Assembly: GCA_045345765.1 (NCBI GenBank)
Contig: CP148265.1
Span: 1,116,001 to 1,180,000, forward strand
Reading direction: 5' to 3'
From: JAOARY01 sp045345765
GTDB lineage: Bacteria > Bacillota > Clostridia > Peptostreptococcales > Peptostreptococcaceae
DNA: 64,000 bases
Shown: positions 26,598-35,019 of the stretch, piece after piece
Layout: each line of letters begins with the position of its first letter
Position numbering within the stretch: position 1 is the stretch's first letter
Program-made: the position numbers and the translations under genes
Notes under the pieces: generated by a model
What the model saw: only the letters and a program-made list of their open reading frames with translations
Databases searched by the model: none
What the model was told of the DNA's origin: nothing

Positions 26598-26649
26598 AAA
26601 TACCCTATTTATATATTAGTATATAGCTTAATTTCTTCTTACTAACTAA

Positions 26650-27375
26650 TTAATCTTCTTGAATCAACTTTGAATTATAGTCCACAATAAAAAATACACA
26701 AGTACATAAAACATGAACTATATTATTATTTTTCAATGAATCTAATTGTTTTTCTAATATATCTATTGAATCTATAATAACATTATTATTTCTAGATTTC
26801 CTATTCAAAATCCACAGAGCCTTATCAATATTTTGTTTTATAACTATGTTACATTCTTCACGTGTTCTTGCAAATTTACTATAATTTCTATTCCTATTTT
26901 CTTGGTTAACTCTCTGTTTATACTGTTTTAATTCATTTAGTGCAACATTATATAAATTAAAATCTTTGTCTGGTATATCTTTCATATGATAAAATGCTTC
27001 AACCATGGGATAATTAAGATATAATTTACCCATATCTGATGATTCTATAAAATAATTCATCATAGTCATAATTTTTTCTTCTGTGAATAAATGATCTTGT
27101 GGGTCTAAATCAAATATCAATATTATATCTGTATATTTTTCATTGAATATTTTCTTCTTTTCCTCATTTTTTTCTTTTTCCTTTAGTATCTGTAATATAT
27201 CCATATCTTCTGGGTCATTTTTTACAAACATTTCTCTATATAAGTCATAAATATTAGTATTATAAGAAACTATTTCATGCTTTGTATCGATTTTATAAAT
27301 TGATATCAAATGTTTCATTAAATCAACATCAGTTTTTGCACCTTCAACCAAAAGCATTATTTTTCTTTTATTCAT
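26650..27375 (-). CDS. TOPRIM-like protein, partner of AAA15 ATPase (RloB/AriB-like candidate)
   Basis: A 241-residue soluble protein. The N-terminus KIMLLVEGAKTDVDLMKHL has the glutamate of a TOPRIM fold, and DIILIFDLDPQDHL near residue 90 supplies a DxD-like pair, so a divalent-metal nuclease-like site is plausible. It overlaps the upstream ATPase gene by 8 bases (ATGAATAA). This coupling of an AAA15 ATPase and a TOPRIM-like protein is the layout of RloAB, AbiL and PARIS anti-phage systems. ATG 27375 is preferred because GGTGA lies before it; an in-frame ATG at 27387 lacks a site. Assignment is by architecture, not close similarity. Confidence 0.55.
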   Translation of the reverse strand: MNKRKIMLLVEGAKTDVDLMKHLISIYKIDTKHEIVSYNTNIYDLYREMFVKNDPEDMDILQILKEKEKNEEKKKIFNEKYTDIILIFDLDPQDHLFTEEKIMTMMNYFIESSDMGKLYLNYPMVEAFYHMKDIPDKDFNLYNVALNELKQYKQRVNQENRNRNYSKFARTREECNIVIKQNIDKALWILNRKSRNNNVIIDSIDILEKQLDSLKNNNIVHVLCTCVFFIVDYNSKLIQED

Positions 27376-28465
27376 CAAATTCACCATTTACAAATAGCTT
27401 TTCTAAATTATGACCTTCTCTTAATTCTCTTGTTGTTGCATTGGATAGGGATGTTATTTTGTTTTTAGACAAAATAAAATAGCTGTCTGGACGCATAATT
27501 TTGTTAGATAGTAAATTTGTATTATGTGATGTTAAAATAGTTTGGAACTTTTGATTTTTTTCTAATAGTTCTACTAATAGTTCTGCTAATTCATGATGAT
27601 AGAATGAATCAAATTCATCAATATATAGAAAAGAAATATTTGTAGCTGTTTTGTACCAATAGAAAAAAGTATACAAAGCCTTTGTACCACTTGATGCTAC
27701 TTTAAAAAATGGTAAAGGAGTTTTTGTATTAAAATATAATCTTTCTATCCCATCATTATCTTTTTTCATAATCAAATCTTCATCTATACACGCTCTATTT
27801 AAAAATTCTTTTAATTCATTAAGAACTTTTGGTTCACTAATAAAATTAAAATAATCATTACTTTTTGTTTTGTATCCAATGTATCTATTTTCATCCAAAC
27901 TTCTAAACCATAGCATATCTGAAACAAATCTCATTAATAAAGAAAGTGGATTTTCGTTGTCTATTGAAGAATTATTAATAAAATATTTTATTAAAGACTC
28001 TGAATCTAAATATTTCCAGTTTAATGTTGGAGATAATTTCTGTAGTTCATCAACATTACCTTTTTTCTCTATATAGTCGTATTCCATCAATTCTTTTGAA
28101 TTTATTATAAGACGTTCATAAACAATATTTCGTTCGTTATTTTTCTTATATATATATTCAACTTCATCTAATCCAAACTGAAATATATATCTAAATTCAA
28201 CTTCATTACTACTAGTATTTGAGTTTATATAATAATCATACAAATTAGGCGAAATATTTTTATTAGTTAGATGTGTAACTATGTCAAATATCGCAAGACC
28301 AAAATTAGATTTACCTATACCGTTTTTTCCATAAATAATTATAGTGTTTAGCAAATTATCTTTTATACATTCTCTATTAAACTTATAGTCGCGTATATCA
28401 GAAAAGTCCAATGTTACTTTTTTTTCGAAGTTTTTAAAACCTTTTACTTCAAATAATTTTAACAC
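27368..28465 (-). CDS. AAA15/ABC-type ATPase, probable defence-module ATPase
   Basis: A 365-residue SMC/ABC-like ATPase of the AAA15/AAA21 group. Walker A is YGKNGIGKSN (about residue 47), the signature-like segment ASSGTKALYTF (about 270), Walker B FLYIDEFDSF (about 295) and the H-loop TSHNTNLLS (about 325). The C-terminal ILSKNKITSL strand is typical of OLD/RloA-like proteins. GTG 28465 follows AGAGGTGA. A good promoter lies just upstream and the TOPRIM-like gene overlaps its end, so the two form a self-contained operon. The ATPase probably restrains or activates its partner on sensing infection; inference. Confidence 0.8.
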   Translation of the reverse strand: MLKLFEVKGFKNFEKKVTLDFSDIRDYKFNRECIKDNLLNTIIIYGKNGIGKSNFGLAIFDIVTHLTNKNISPNLYDYYINSNTSSNEVEFRYIFQFGLDEVEYIYKKNNERNIVYERLIINSKELMEYDYIEKKGNVDELQKLSPTLNWKYLDSESLIKYFINNSSIDNENPLSLLMRFVSDMLWFRSLDENRYIGYKTKSNDYFNFISEPKVLNELKEFLNRACIDEDLIMKKDNDGIERLYFNTKTPLPFFKVASSGTKALYTFFYWYKTATNISFLYIDEFDSFYHHELAELLVELLEKNQKFQTILTSHNTNLLSNKIMRPDSYFILSKNKITSLSNATTRELREGHNLEKLFVNGEFDE

Positions 28466-28483
28466 TTTTATCACCTCTCTAAT

Positions 28484-28512
28484 ATTATAGCTAATTTGAT
28501 AACTACATACAA
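28484..28512 (-). promoter_or_regulatory. Promoter of the ATPase/TOPRIM-like operon
   Basis: Reading leftwards, TTGTAT (28507-28512), 17 bases, TATAAT (28484-28489), ending 18 bases before the GTG start. Confidence 0.75.
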
Positions 28513-28540
28513 GATTTGTCGTAATTTTTTTACGGACTGT

Positions 28541-28669
28541 CTATTTTAGCAGATCTTTTTTACCATAAAAAACCCTCTTACTTATAAAATTTAATTTAAT
28601 AGTATCATCAATTAATTCAGGTTTAATGTATTCTAATTTCTCATCTAATAATTTTATTAAGTCATTCAT
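28541..28669 (-). CDS. Possible small ORF or gene remnant
   Basis: A 42-residue frame (MNDLIKLLDEKLEYIKPELI ...) from ATG 28669 to TAG 28541, with only a weak AAGAGA upstream. No family is recognised; it may be the start of a decayed gene. The rest of the 380-base gap around it (28670-28857) shows no gene. Confidence 0.25.
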   Translation of the reverse strand: MNDLIKLLDEKLEYIKPELIDDTIKLNFISKRVFYGKKDLLK

Positions 28670-28857
28670 TTTAATAATCTCTTTTCTTTAGTATTTAATT
28701 ATTAAATTATATCCCACCCACAAAACAAATTCAACCAATAACAGAAAAAATTCCTTTACATTGGCATTAATACAACTTTTTATTTGTCACACACGCTAGG
28801 CTCTACTTTTATAATAAATGCTTATAAACTGTGCTATTTCATTCCTATAAAAATATT

Positions 28858-29562
28858 TTAAAACATTCCTTTAAACCATATCTCAATATCATCCGCAAAA
28901 AAAGCTAACACTATTGCCAATACTACTGAAAACAGATTAAATAAAATTACTTTTACTCTGTTTGTTTCTTTATTTTTCAACTCCCATATATCTTTATTTT
29001 TTTTTATTAACATTTTCGCTAAATTATCTATACTTAACAACAAATAGCGTTCCTTATCTTCTGAAAATTTTCTATTATTAATATATTCATTTAAGTTATT
29101 GATAAAATACCATTCATCTCTATTGAGATTACCATATTCTATTTTTTCGTCCATTTCTTTCAATAAATCATTTATTTTTTCATGTAACTCAATAGTATTT
29201 ATATCTTTATTTTTTTTATATTGTTTGAATTCGCTTAATAATTGATAAAAGTTATAGCTATTTCCCAAAATATTATATATCAAATTATTTATTTCAAATA
29301 CATCAATTTTACTTCTCTTCTGAAACCAGTCATATAAAATTTCAAAAACTTTGTCTTTTTTCCTTTCCAATTGCTTTCGTGTTATTTCATTATAAGCTGC
29401 TTTTATTAATATATCTATGAGAAAATAAAAAATGATAATGTATGTTAGTAAATTAGTATCATTATTAAAATCAATTGATATAATTACTAATAATAATACT
29501 ATTAATTTAAAACTACGGTTCCCATATAAACAATATATTCCTTTTTCCCAATAATTTTTCAT
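28858..29562 (-). CDS. Membrane protein with cytosolic helical domain, unknown
   Basis: A 234-residue protein. Two hydrophobic helices lie near the N-terminus (about residues 17-52), followed by a long charged, helical, probably coiled-coil domain (about 55-205). One C-terminal membrane helix follows (VILFNLFSVVLAIVLAFFA, about 208-226). I recognise no family. It lies next to the ATPase/TOPRIM-like operon on the same strand but 370 bases upstream of it, so a joint function is possible but unsupported. ATG 29562 is preceded by AGGGGAGA at normal spacing. Confidence 0.5.
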   Translation of the reverse strand: MKNYWEKGIYCLYGNRSFKLIVLLLVIISIDFNNDTNLLTYIIIFYFLIDILIKAAYNEITRKQLERKKDKVFEILYDWFQKRSKIDVFEINNLIYNILGNSYNFYQLLSEFKQYKKNKDINTIELHEKINDLLKEMDEKIEYGNLNRDEWYFINNLNEYINNRKFSEDKERYLLLSIDNLAKMLIKKNKDIWELKNKETNRVKVILFNLFSVVLAIVLAFFADDIEIWFKGMF

Positions 29563-29709
29563 ATCATATTCTCCCCTAAAAAATAATTTATTTAAAAATT
29601 AACATAAAATATCACCTATTACTAAAATAGACTTGTTTATATTCATAATCGTATAATGTATTGATTGCATATACTCCTTGATTCAACTGAATTCCAGAAA
29701 AAAACGTAG

Positions 29710-30189
29710 TTATTTATGATACGGTTCACCCTTCATTATTCTAAAACCTCTATACACCTGTTCCAATAATATTAATCTCATCAGTTGATGTGGGAATGTC
29801 ATTTTTGAAAAAGATATACCCATATTACTTCTTTTTAGCACATCATCACTAAGACCCAAAGATCCACCAATGACAAAACTCACTCTACTATTTCCACTCA
29901 CCATCAAATCTTGCATCTTAGATGCCAAATCCTCTGAACTTAGCATCTTTCCTTTAATCTCCAAGGTCACAACATACGAATTATCCTTTATTTTAGATAA
30001 TATTTTTTGTCCTTCCTTATCCTTTATCATAATTTCTTCCTTCAAAGAAAGATTTTCAGGTGCCTTTTCATCAGGCACCTGAATTATATTTAATTTACAA
30101 TACTTACTTAACCTTTTACTAAACTCATCAATCCCAAGCTTAATATATTTTTCCTTTATCTTACCTACGCATACTATATCAATATTCAA
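29710..30189 (-). CDS. rlmH: 23S rRNA (pseudouridine1915-N3)-methyltransferase RlmH
   Basis: A 159-residue SPOUT methyltransferase, exactly the usual RlmH length when started at TTG 30189. Family segments are IDIVCVGKIKEKY at the start, SFVIGGSLGLSDDVL (SAM-binding knot) and MTFPHQLMRLILLEQVYRGF followed by the C-terminal GEPYHK. It methylates pseudouridine in helix 69 of 23S rRNA on assembled ribosomes. AAAGGA lies upstream of the TTG; the frame extends to 30207 but the longer N-terminus is not family-like. It follows the sensor kinase gene by 23 bases and is probably cotranscribed. Confidence 0.93.
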   Translation of the reverse strand: MNIDIVCVGKIKEKYIKLGIDEFSKRLSKYCKLNIIQVPDEKAPENLSLKEEIMIKDKEGQKILSKIKDNSYVVTLEIKGKMLSSEDLASKMQDLMVSGNSRVSFVIGGSLGLSDDVLKRSNMGISFSKMTFPHQLMRLILLEQVYRGFRIMKGEPYHK

Positions 30190-30212
30190 TCCAAACAATC
30201 CTTTCAAAATTA

Positions 30213-32126
30213 TTACTCTTCTATTATTGGAAGCTCAAAATAAAATCTAACTCCATCATCCTTATTTTCCATTCCAAAAGAGCTACTATGTTTATCTAAT
30301 ATTTCCTTAACCATATGAAGCCCCAGTCCAAAGCCACCAAGAGCTTTATTTCTTGATTTTTCTACTATATAAAAAGGTTGCCATATCTTTTTTAAATCAT
30401 CCTCAGTTATATTTGCAGGGCTATTTATTATTTCAAATTCGCATCTCTCTTCTATCCTCTTTATACTTATATCAATCTTACCATTATTATTTGTATATTT
30501 TATCGCATTAGAATATACATTATTTATAACTCTTTGAATCTGCTGTTCATCAGCAATCACAAAATCTTCATCCAAATCCAAATTGATTTTTATATCTTTT
30601 GATTTTACAAGTGGTTTTAGCTTTTGATTAATTTTTAATACAACATCACATAATTGAAATATTTCTTCTTTTGGCTTTAACTGTCCTGATTCAAGCTTTG
30701 AAATCTCAAGCAAATCATATACTAATTTATTCATATCATTGATTTCATTTAGCATACTTTTGAAATTACTCTCATCATTTATATCATACACGCCATCCTT
30801 AACACCTTCACATATTCCTTTCATAACTGTTAGAGGTGTTTTTAATTCATGAGATGCATCAGCTATGAACCTTTTTCTGAATTCTTCAACCTCTTCTTTA
30901 TATTTTATTTCATCCTTTAACTTATCATTAGAACCCTTTAACTCATCCAAAGTAATTTTTAGTCTTTTTGATAAATTATTTATATTATCAGCCAAATCTT
31001 CAATTTCATCATTAGTATTTATATCACATTCCTTTGAAAAATCCAAATTAGTCATATTTTTTGTAACCATATCCAAATGCACAAGCGGTCTTGTAAATTT
31101 TTTAGAATATATATAAGATATTATAACAGCTAAAATAATTGCTATTATTAATGTAGCAAAAAAATAAGTCTGCATTATATTTGTTGTTTCTTCAATAGGT
31201 TGTAAAGAAGTAATTGCAAACATTATCAATAGTTCTTTATTTTCTATAAACAAAGGTTTTGCCATTATTATATTATTTATCCCTGTAAATTCATCTAATT
31301 TTGTATATAAATTTGTTTTATTTTCTTTTAAGAAATTTGTTATATCATCGTTATCATCTAAAAACATATAAATTTCTTGTCTTAATTGATTTTTTCTATA
31401 TTCTACACCATAATTATCATAATCTAAAATCATATAATCTATCAAACTTCCCTTTATATTAGCTTCCTTTGGAACTTTAATTTTAATCGCATCACTAAGT
31501 TCATTTGCGTATAATGTAATATAAAAATCATCATCAATATTAAAATTATCTCTTTCAATCTCTGACATTAAACTGATACTTGCATCGCTCGCCAAATAAT
31601 ACTCATCATCAGGATAATATTCATCTTCATCTATTTTTATTACATCTGGATATATTTTATTAGTTTTTTCATCCACTATTATTCCTTCAATCTCTATGTT
31701 TTGACTTTCATCCAAATGCTTTAAAAACAAATCATCATTTAAAAAACTATCAATATAAATAGTATATACTTTTCCTTCATTTGTTCTTAGCTGCAAATAA
31801 GAACTTCCACTATAATCACTAAGTCCATATTTTGATATTCCATATACATTTGTAATACCTATAAATACTTCATTTCTGATTGAATAATCATTTAATATTT
31901 TTTCTATTTGATCTTCTTTTATATTATTTGATTCTATATCTGTTTTTAAATTTGTAAGCTGTGTTTCTAAGCTTTGTTTTTTGTTATATATATAAAATTT
32001 TTCTAAATAAAAATATTGAAATCCAAATTGCATTAATAATAAAATTATTACTAATAATGAAGTCATCGCAAATATTTTTTTAAATATTTTATTTTTTCTA
32101 CTATTTTTTATTTTATTTATACTCAC
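30213..32126 (-). CDS. Sensor histidine kinase
   Basis: A 637-residue membrane kinase. TM1 (about residues 15-38) is followed by a large extracellular sensor of about 280 residues, TM2 (about 320-343), HAMP (about 344-397), a coiled linker, HisKA with phospho-acceptor His in ADASHELKTPLTV (about 425), and HATPase_c with N box (NVYSNAIKYT), and G boxes (GGFGLGLHMVK). GTG 32126 overlaps the response regulator stop by 4 bases. The extracellular domain is acidic (YPDDEYYLASDASIS). The divergent-in-function neighbour, an acidic secreted protein at 32922, might be a target or ligand; inference. Confidence 0.93.
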   Translation of the reverse strand: MSINKIKNSRKNKIFKKIFAMTSLLVIILLLMQFGFQYFYLEKFYIYNKKQSLETQLTNLKTDIESNNIKEDQIEKILNDYSIRNEVFIGITNVYGISKYGLSDYSGSSYLQLRTNEGKVYTIYIDSFLNDDLFLKHLDESQNIEIEGIIVDEKTNKIYPDVIKIDEDEYYPDDEYYLASDASISLMSEIERDNFNIDDDFYITLYANELSDAIKIKVPKEANIKGSLIDYMILDYDNYGVEYRKNQLRQEIYMFLDDNDDITNFLKENKTNLYTKLDEFTGINNIIMAKPLFIENKELLIMFAITSLQPIEETTNIMQTYFFATLIIAIILAVIISYIYSKKFTRPLVHLDMVTKNMTNLDFSKECDINTNDEIEDLADNINNLSKRLKITLDELKGSNDKLKDEIKYKEEVEEFRKRFIADASHELKTPLTVMKGICEGVKDGVYDINDESNFKSMLNEINDMNKLVYDLLEISKLESGQLKPKEEIFQLCDVVLKINQKLKPLVKSKDIKINLDLDEDFVIADEQQIQRVINNVYSNAIKYTNNNGKIDISIKRIEERCEFEIINSPANITEDDLKKIWQPFYIVEKSRNKALGGFGLGLHMVKEILDKHSSSFGMENKDDGVRFYFELPIIEE

Positions 32127-32827
32127 TTTGTCACCTCAAATTTATAACCTACACCAAAAACAGTTCTTATATAAAATGATTTATCCCCTAAGGCTTTTCT
32201 TAATTTTTTGACATGATTATCTACAGTTCTTGTATATCCATAAAAATCATAACCCCAAACATATTCTAATATCTTATCTCTTGATAGTACAATACCTTCA
32301 TTTTGCATAAGATATGATAACATATCAAACTCTTTTGGTGCTAATTCGATTCTTATATTATCTACATATAATTCTCTTGCTGATATATCTAGTTTAATAT
32401 CTTCCTTTATTATAATTTCTTTGTCCTCTTGCTTTTTTAGCTCCAAATTATCAGCTTCTTTTATCTTATTTCTTTCTAATAATGCCTTTGCTCTTGCTAC
32501 TAATATTGCTGGACTGAAAGGTTTTTTGATATAATCATCAGCCTTTAGTTCAAATCCCATTAATTCGTCATCTTCTTCAGTTCTTGCTGTTAACATTATT
32601 ATTGGTGTGTTTGATTTTTTTCTTATTCTTCTACATACACTCCAACCATCAAGCAAAGGCATCATAATATCTAAAATCACCAAATCAACTTCTTCTTTTT
32701 CAAATTTTGTTATACCATCTTTTCCATCAACAGCTTCTATAACATCAAAATCTTTAGCCTTAAAATAATCAGCTATTATTTTCCTTATATTGTCTTCATC
32801 TTCTATAACAAGTATCGTTTGTTTCAC
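32123..32827 (-). CDS. OmpR/PhoB-type response regulator
   Basis: A 234-residue regulator. The receiver domain (1-120) has the acidic pair ED at 9-11, phospho-acceptor Asp53 in VILDIMMPLLDG, Thr in MLTAR and Lys in DYIKKPF. The C-terminal winged helix (about 140-232) includes the recognition region TRTVDNHVKKLRKALG. The start is GTG 32827 after AAAGGGG. It is translationally coupled to the sensor kinase and precedes rlmH in the same direction. The DNA target is unknown. Confidence 0.94.
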   Translation of the reverse strand: MKQTILVIEDEDNIRKIIADYFKAKDFDVIEAVDGKDGITKFEKEEVDLVILDIMMPLLDGWSVCRRIRKKSNTPIIMLTARTEEDDELMGFELKADDYIKKPFSPAILVARAKALLERNKIKEADNLELKKQEDKEIIIKEDIKLDISARELYVDNIRIELAPKEFDMLSYLMQNEGIVLSRDKILEYVWGYDFYGYTRTVDNHVKKLRKALGDKSFYIRTVFGVGYKFEVTK

Positions 32828-32866
32828 AAATTCAACCCCTTTAGCATTGTTTTCTTTAAGTATAAC

Positions 32867-32901
32867 AAAAGAGAAACTCTTTTTATAAGAATTTCTCTTT
32901 T
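32867..32901 (-). terminator. Terminator between the acidic secreted protein gene and the two-component operon
   Basis: AAAAGAGAAA pairs with TTTCTCTTTT on either strand, around CTCTTTTTATAAGAA, 21 bases after the stop at 32922. Some read-through into the response regulator gene is possible. Confidence 0.6.
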
Positions 32902-32921
32902 CATAGACTTAATATTTTTTC

Positions 32922-33449
32922 TTAATTTTTCATATCTTCTTCATCAAGATCTATTTCTTCAAACTTTATATCATCTTTGAAATACTTATCTAAAATCTCG
33001 TCGAATTTTTCCCATTTCACATCTGATTCTTCAAATTTTTCTTCTTCATCTAATTTAGATGCTTCATCATATAATTTCTCTAATTTGTCTAAATCACCTT
33101 TTTTAATGTCTTTTAGATATTCTTTTAAATCTTCCATGAATTCATCAAAACTTGGCATTTCATCTATAAATTCAATGTACATATCCTCAAGGTCTAATTC
33201 TTGTAGTTTATCTTCATCAATTTTTACTTTTGTTCCATCTATTTCTCCAATCTTTTCTCCGTTTATAAATATATCATCACCTTTGATTTCAATATCCATA
33301 TCACATAAACCATCTTCACATTCGATTACTTCATTTGAATCTGTTACACTTTTCGCTTTTATATTATTTTCTGCTGCAAAACTCATTGATGCTGTTGAAA
33401 ATATCATTGCTCCTAATAATAAACTTGTAATCATTTTTTTCATTCTCAT
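32922..33449 (-). CDS. Acidic secreted protein of unknown function
   Basis: A 175-residue exported protein: signal peptide about residues 1-27 with cleavage after SMSFA-A. The mature part is extremely rich in Asp, Glu and Lys (EMPSFDEFMEDLKEYLKDIK, then a final EEIDLDEEDM), mostly helical with early short strands (DMDIEIKGDDIFINGEKIGE). ATG 33449 is nine bases after GGAG; an in-frame ATG at 33458 directly abuts that site. It lies just upstream of the two-component genes in the same direction, which suggests a signalling or metal-binding partner. No family recognised. Confidence 0.6.
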   Translation of the reverse strand: MRMKKMITSLLLGAMIFSTASMSFAAENNIKAKSVTDSNEVIECEDGLCDMDIEIKGDDIFINGEKIGEIDGTKVKIDEDKLQELDLEDMYIEFIDEMPSFDEFMEDLKEYLKDIKKGDLDKLEKLYDEASKLDEEEKFEESDVKWEKFDEILDKYFKDDIKFEEIDLDEEDMKN

Positions 33450-33649
33450 AATAATCATCTCCTAAATTTTTTTATTTTAAATTTTTATAATTTCTTCGCC
33501 TTGCTTAATTCATATTATAGGGGAGTAATATATCATTTATATATTTAAAATGTATCTATTTTGTATCCTTTATAAAAAAATAATTATATTTCTTTCTTCA
33601 TATTAAAAGCTTATAATATTAATAATTACATAGTAAGGGACGTGTTTTT

Positions 33650-34996
33650 ATGGATATCATTTTAGGTATGATTTTTACTTTTTTACTTTTGATATATTTT
33701 ATATCTTCCAATGTATTTGTTGGTATTCCTCTTTTATTTGGACTTTTAATATTTTGTTTTATTGCTTATAGGCGGGGTTTTTTGATAAAAGATATATTTA
33801 ATATGGCTTACACAGGGAGCAAAAAAGCTTTTGTGGTTTTACAAATTTTCTTCTTAATTGGTGGTATAACGTCTATTTGGATGTGTGCTGGAACTGTACC
33901 TGCAATAGTTTATTATGGGATTAAATTTATGAATCCAAATCTATTTATTTTGTATGCATTTTTGATAAGTTCAATTGTATCAATACTACTTGGAACATCT
34001 TTTGGTACAGTTGGAACAGTTGGAATTGCACTTATGGTTCTTGCTAGAAGTGGAAATATCAATCTTAGTATTGCAGCAGGTGCTATAATTTCAGGAAGTT
34101 TTTTTGGTGATAGATGTTCTCCTATGTCTTCTAGTGCTAATTTGGTTGCTAATTTGACTAATACTAATCTTTATTTGAATATCAAAAATATGATAAAGAC
34201 TTCTATAATACCGTTTATCATTTCTTGTATTTTATATGCTATTATTTCTTTAAAAACACCACTTAATTTTTTAGGAAATACCATAGATAAGGATATTTTG
34301 GCTACTTTTAATATAAGTTTATTAGTATTACTGCCATCATTTATTATAATTATTTTATCTTTATTTAAAATAAATGTTAAAATATCAATGCTTATAAGTA
34401 TAGTAATATCTTTTTTGATAAGCATTACATATCAAAATTATTCTTTAATGGAAGTGATTAAATTTTTGGTATTTGGATTTAAATTAGATTCATCAAATCC
34501 TCTTTCAACAATAATCAAAGGTGGCGGAATTATTTCAATGTGGAAGGCATCTTTTGTTATATTTGTTTCCTGTTCAATTGCTGGAATATTTAATGGAACA
34601 AATATGTTAAAGACTGTTGAAAATATACTTCTAAAAGCTAAAAGTAAAACGCAAGTATATCTTTATACATTTGTAACAAGTATACTTACTGCTGCATTTG
34701 GGTGTAATCAAGCTATATCAGTAGTTCTTACAAGCGAACTTATGTCTAAGGTATATAAAAAAAAGAATTTAAGCAATTATAATTTAGCTATAGATATTGA
34801 AAACACAAGTATATTACTTTCGGCATTAATACCTTGGAATATTGCTGCTTTTGTTCCAACTACTACATTAAATATTGATGCTTTTTCTTTTATACCTTAT
34901 GCTTTTTATCTGTATTTATTACCTATAATAAATATATTTACTATTAATTATTTAAAAATAAATAAAGATAATAAAAAATGCAAAGAAGTTAACTAA
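33650..34996 (+). CDS. NhaC family Na+/H+ antiporter
   Basis: A 448-residue membrane protein with about 11-12 helices. The NhaC family core is visible in SFGTVGTVGIALMVLARSG and the strongly conserved IISGSFFGDRCSPMSSSA (about residues 145-162), with a second conserved region around TAAFGCNQAISVVL. The family exchanges sodium or carboxylates for protons (some members are malate/lactate antiporters). ATG 33650 has a modest AAGGGAC site. Its stop lies inside the terminator hairpin shared with the convergent MFS gene. Confidence 0.85.
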   Translation: MDIILGMIFTFLLLIYFISSNVFVGIPLLFGLLIFCFIAYRRGFLIKDIFNMAYTGSKKAFVVLQIFFLIGGITSIWMCAGTVPAIVYYGIKFMNPNLFILYAFLISSIVSILLGTSFGTVGTVGIALMVLARSGNINLSIAAGAIISGSFFGDRCSPMSSSANLVANLTNTNLYLNIKNMIKTSIIPFIISCILYAIISLKTPLNFLGNTIDKDILATFNISLLVLLPSFIIIILSLFKINVKISMLISIVISFLISITYQNYSLMEVIKFLVFGFKLDSSNPLSTIIKGGGIISMWKASFVIFVSCSIAGIFNGTNMLKTVENILLKAKSKTQVYLYTFVTSILTAAFGCNQAISVVLTSELMSKVYKKKNLSNYNLAIDIENTSILLSALIPWNIAAFVPTTTLNIDAFSFIPYAFYLYLLPIINIFTINYLKINKDNKKCKEVN

Positions 34997-35019
34997 TCAG
35001 CTAACTTCTTTGCATTTTT
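34974..35019. terminator. Bidirectional terminator containing both convergent stop codons
   Basis: AAAAATGCAAAGAAGTTA (34974-34991) is exactly complementary to TAACTTCTTTGCATTTTT (35002-35019). The stop codons of the NhaC gene (34994-34996) and of the MFS gene (34997-34999) sit side by side in the loop, so both proteins end in KCKEV plus one residue, encoded by the stem. Confidence 0.9.

Noticed and set aside
26650..28465. Naming the ATPase/TOPRIM-like pair as a PARIS system
   Set aside because: The architecture fits, but DUF4435-type motifs are not clear in the small protein, so only a general defence-like call is kept.
29563..29709. Possible tRNA or small RNA between the 28858 gene and rlmH
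   Set aside because: No cloverleaf, GTTC-type arm or strong terminator could be found; the stretch looks like plain AT-rich leader.
32977..33465. 162-residue serine/phenylalanine-rich plus-strand frame
   Set aside because: It is antisense to the acidic secreted protein, whose GAA/GAT codons produce TTC/ATC shadows. The minus-strand gene has the signal peptide and ribosome binding site.
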